Shown one piece after another: positions 5,749 through 6,534 of a stretch of 6,534 nucleotides of DNA. The DNA is from Eubacteriales Family XIII. Incertae Sedis bacterium (GTDB lineage Bacteria; Bacillota; Clostridia; Peptostreptococcales; Anaerovoracaceae). Under the pieces are notes generated by a model. It did not search any database. It saw nothing but the letters and a program-made list of their open reading frames with translations, and was not told the origin of the DNA. Position 1 is the stretch's first letter; every line of letters begins with the position of its first letter. A program made the position numbers and the translations under genes. The DNA is taken from positions 1 to 6,534 of the forward strand of contig JAITPU010000012.1 of the NCBI GenBank assembly GCA_031289235.1. The letters are read 5' to 3'.

Positions 5749-6534
5749 ATGGCGACAATACAACCAATAGATTTACATCTAATTGATTTGTCTTGTGCTC
5801 CTTGGACAATGCATGAGTTTTTTGCGGGGAGCGGCTTGGTTTCCTATGGATTGAAAGGGATGTTTAGTCCGGTATGGGCAAACGATATAAGTGATAAAAA
5901 ATCCGACGTTTATCACGCGAATTTCAAAAGCAATCACTTTGTGTTGGATGATATTAAGAATATAAATGGCGCTGATTTACCTTGCGCTCATTTGTCTTGG
6001 GCAAGTTTTCCTTGTCAGGATTTGTCTTTAGCCGGTTCATTGGGCGGAATTGACGCGGCGCGTAGCGGCCTTGTGTGGGAGTGGCTCCGCATTTTGCGAG
6101 AAATGCCGCAGCCCCCGGCTGTTTTGTTGGTTGAGAATGTTGGCGGATTGCTTTCAACCAACAAAGGCAAGAACTACACAAAGCTCCACTACGCTTTAAT
6201 GGAACTTGGTTATAAAAGCGGCGCCGTATTGATTAACGCAATGCACTTTGTTCCACAGTCAAGACTGCGCGTGTTTATAATTGCAGTCAGAAATGATATC
6301 GCCATTCCTCAAGAACTGGTGGATATTCGGCCAAACTGGCTACATAACAAAGCTGCCGCCGGTCTTGGCAAGGTTTTGCCGAAATGGATATGGTGGCGCG
6401 CTGAGAAACCGCCAAGACGCCGTATCTATTTAACGGATATTATAGATTTTTCTATCTCCTACAATAAAGATGATGTATTGCGGCTTCTATCCCCGCGCCA
6501 CATGGAAAAACTCAATAGCATGGAAAACGTCGTT
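5749..6534 (+). CDS. DNA (cytosine-5) methyltransferase, C-terminus outside window
   Basis: Transfers a methyl group from SAM to C5 of cytosine in a specific DNA site. The frame is open for 262 codons to the window edge. Motif I is FFAGSG (residues 24-29), motif II has ND (45-46), and motif IV is FPCQ with the catalytic Cys89 (codon 6013-6015). Motif VI is ENV (129-131) and motif VIII is QSRLR (170-174). The start of the target recognition region follows, with KWIWWRAEKPPRR and LTDIID. Motifs IX and X lie beyond the window. An in-frame TAA directly precedes ATG 5749, and AGAGG at 5736-5740 supports this start; Met21 (5809) is an alternative but lacks a ribosome binding site. Only about 23 residues precede motif I, so there is no N-terminal helix-turn-helix of the autoregulating kind. 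The gene is markedly more AT-rich than its neighbours, which suggests transfer. Its specificity and any partner nuclease cannot be read here. Confidence 0.95.
   Translation, partial: MATIQPIDLHLIDLSCAPWTMHEFFAGSGLVSYGLKGMFSPVWANDISDKKSDVYHANFKSNHFVLDDIKNINGADLPCAHLSWASFPCQDLSLAGSLGGIDAARSGLVWEWLRILREMPQPPAVLLVENVGGLLSTNKGKNYTKLHYALMELGYKSGAVLINAMHFVPQSRLRVFIIAVRNDIAIPQELVDIRPNWLHNKAAAGLGKVLPKWIWWRAEKPPRRRIYLTDIIDFSISYNKDDVLRLLSPRHMEKLNSMENVV

Noticed and set aside
5954..6181. 75-residue minus-strand open frame inside the methyltransferase
   Set aside because: It is opposite motifs IV and VI of a clearly coding gene.
1..6534. CRISPR arrays, tRNA or rRNA genes, insertion sequences
   Set aside because: No spaced repeat array, no cloverleaf-like sequence and no transposase or terminal inverted repeats were seen; the only repeat is the two-copy 23-bp unit.

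Overview
The window looks like a chromosomal segment of a moderately GC-rich bacterium, most likely Bacillota (Clostridia or Negativicutes type). This is judged from gene order (an Asp23-family gene directly before recG; rsmD followed by coaD), from a clostridial-type coiled-coil protein after coaD, and from a MetA of the acetyl-CoA-using kind. No rRNA or tRNA is present, so genus cannot be assigned. All supported genes lie on the + strand.

Layout: the 3' part of tgt (queuosine tRNA modification, 1-417) is followed by a 122-base leader containing inverted repeats. Next come metA (540-1466), an Asp23/Gls24-family gene (1470-1847) and recG (1844-3895). The metA-asp23 gap is 3 bases and asp23-recG overlap by 4, so these three are probably one operon. 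A 135-base gap follows, with a perfect 23-bp tandem duplication whose second copy supplies the -35 box of a good candidate promoter. That promoter would drive rsmD (4031-4597) and coaD (4594-5079), which overlap by 4 bases. A 96-base gap with two GC-rich hairpins leads to a coiled-coil protein gene (5176-5703).

At about 5704 the base composition becomes clearly more AT-rich. After only 45 bases, which hold an 8-bp inverted repeat over a promoter-like sequence, a DNA cytosine-5 methyltransferase gene begins (5749) and runs off the window end. It has motifs I, IV, VI and VIII intact. It is probably the first gene of an acquired restriction-modification or other defence locus whose remaining genes lie outside the window.

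Functionally the first part is housekeeping: tRNA modification, methionine synthesis, DNA repair helicase, 16S rRNA methylation and coenzyme A synthesis. The points most worth a second look are the housekeeping-to-methyltransferase boundary, the inverted repeat over the methyltransferase promoter, the structured metA leader and the tandem repeat before rsmD. I found no clearly new multi-gene system inside the window; the methyltransferase is the only pointer to one.
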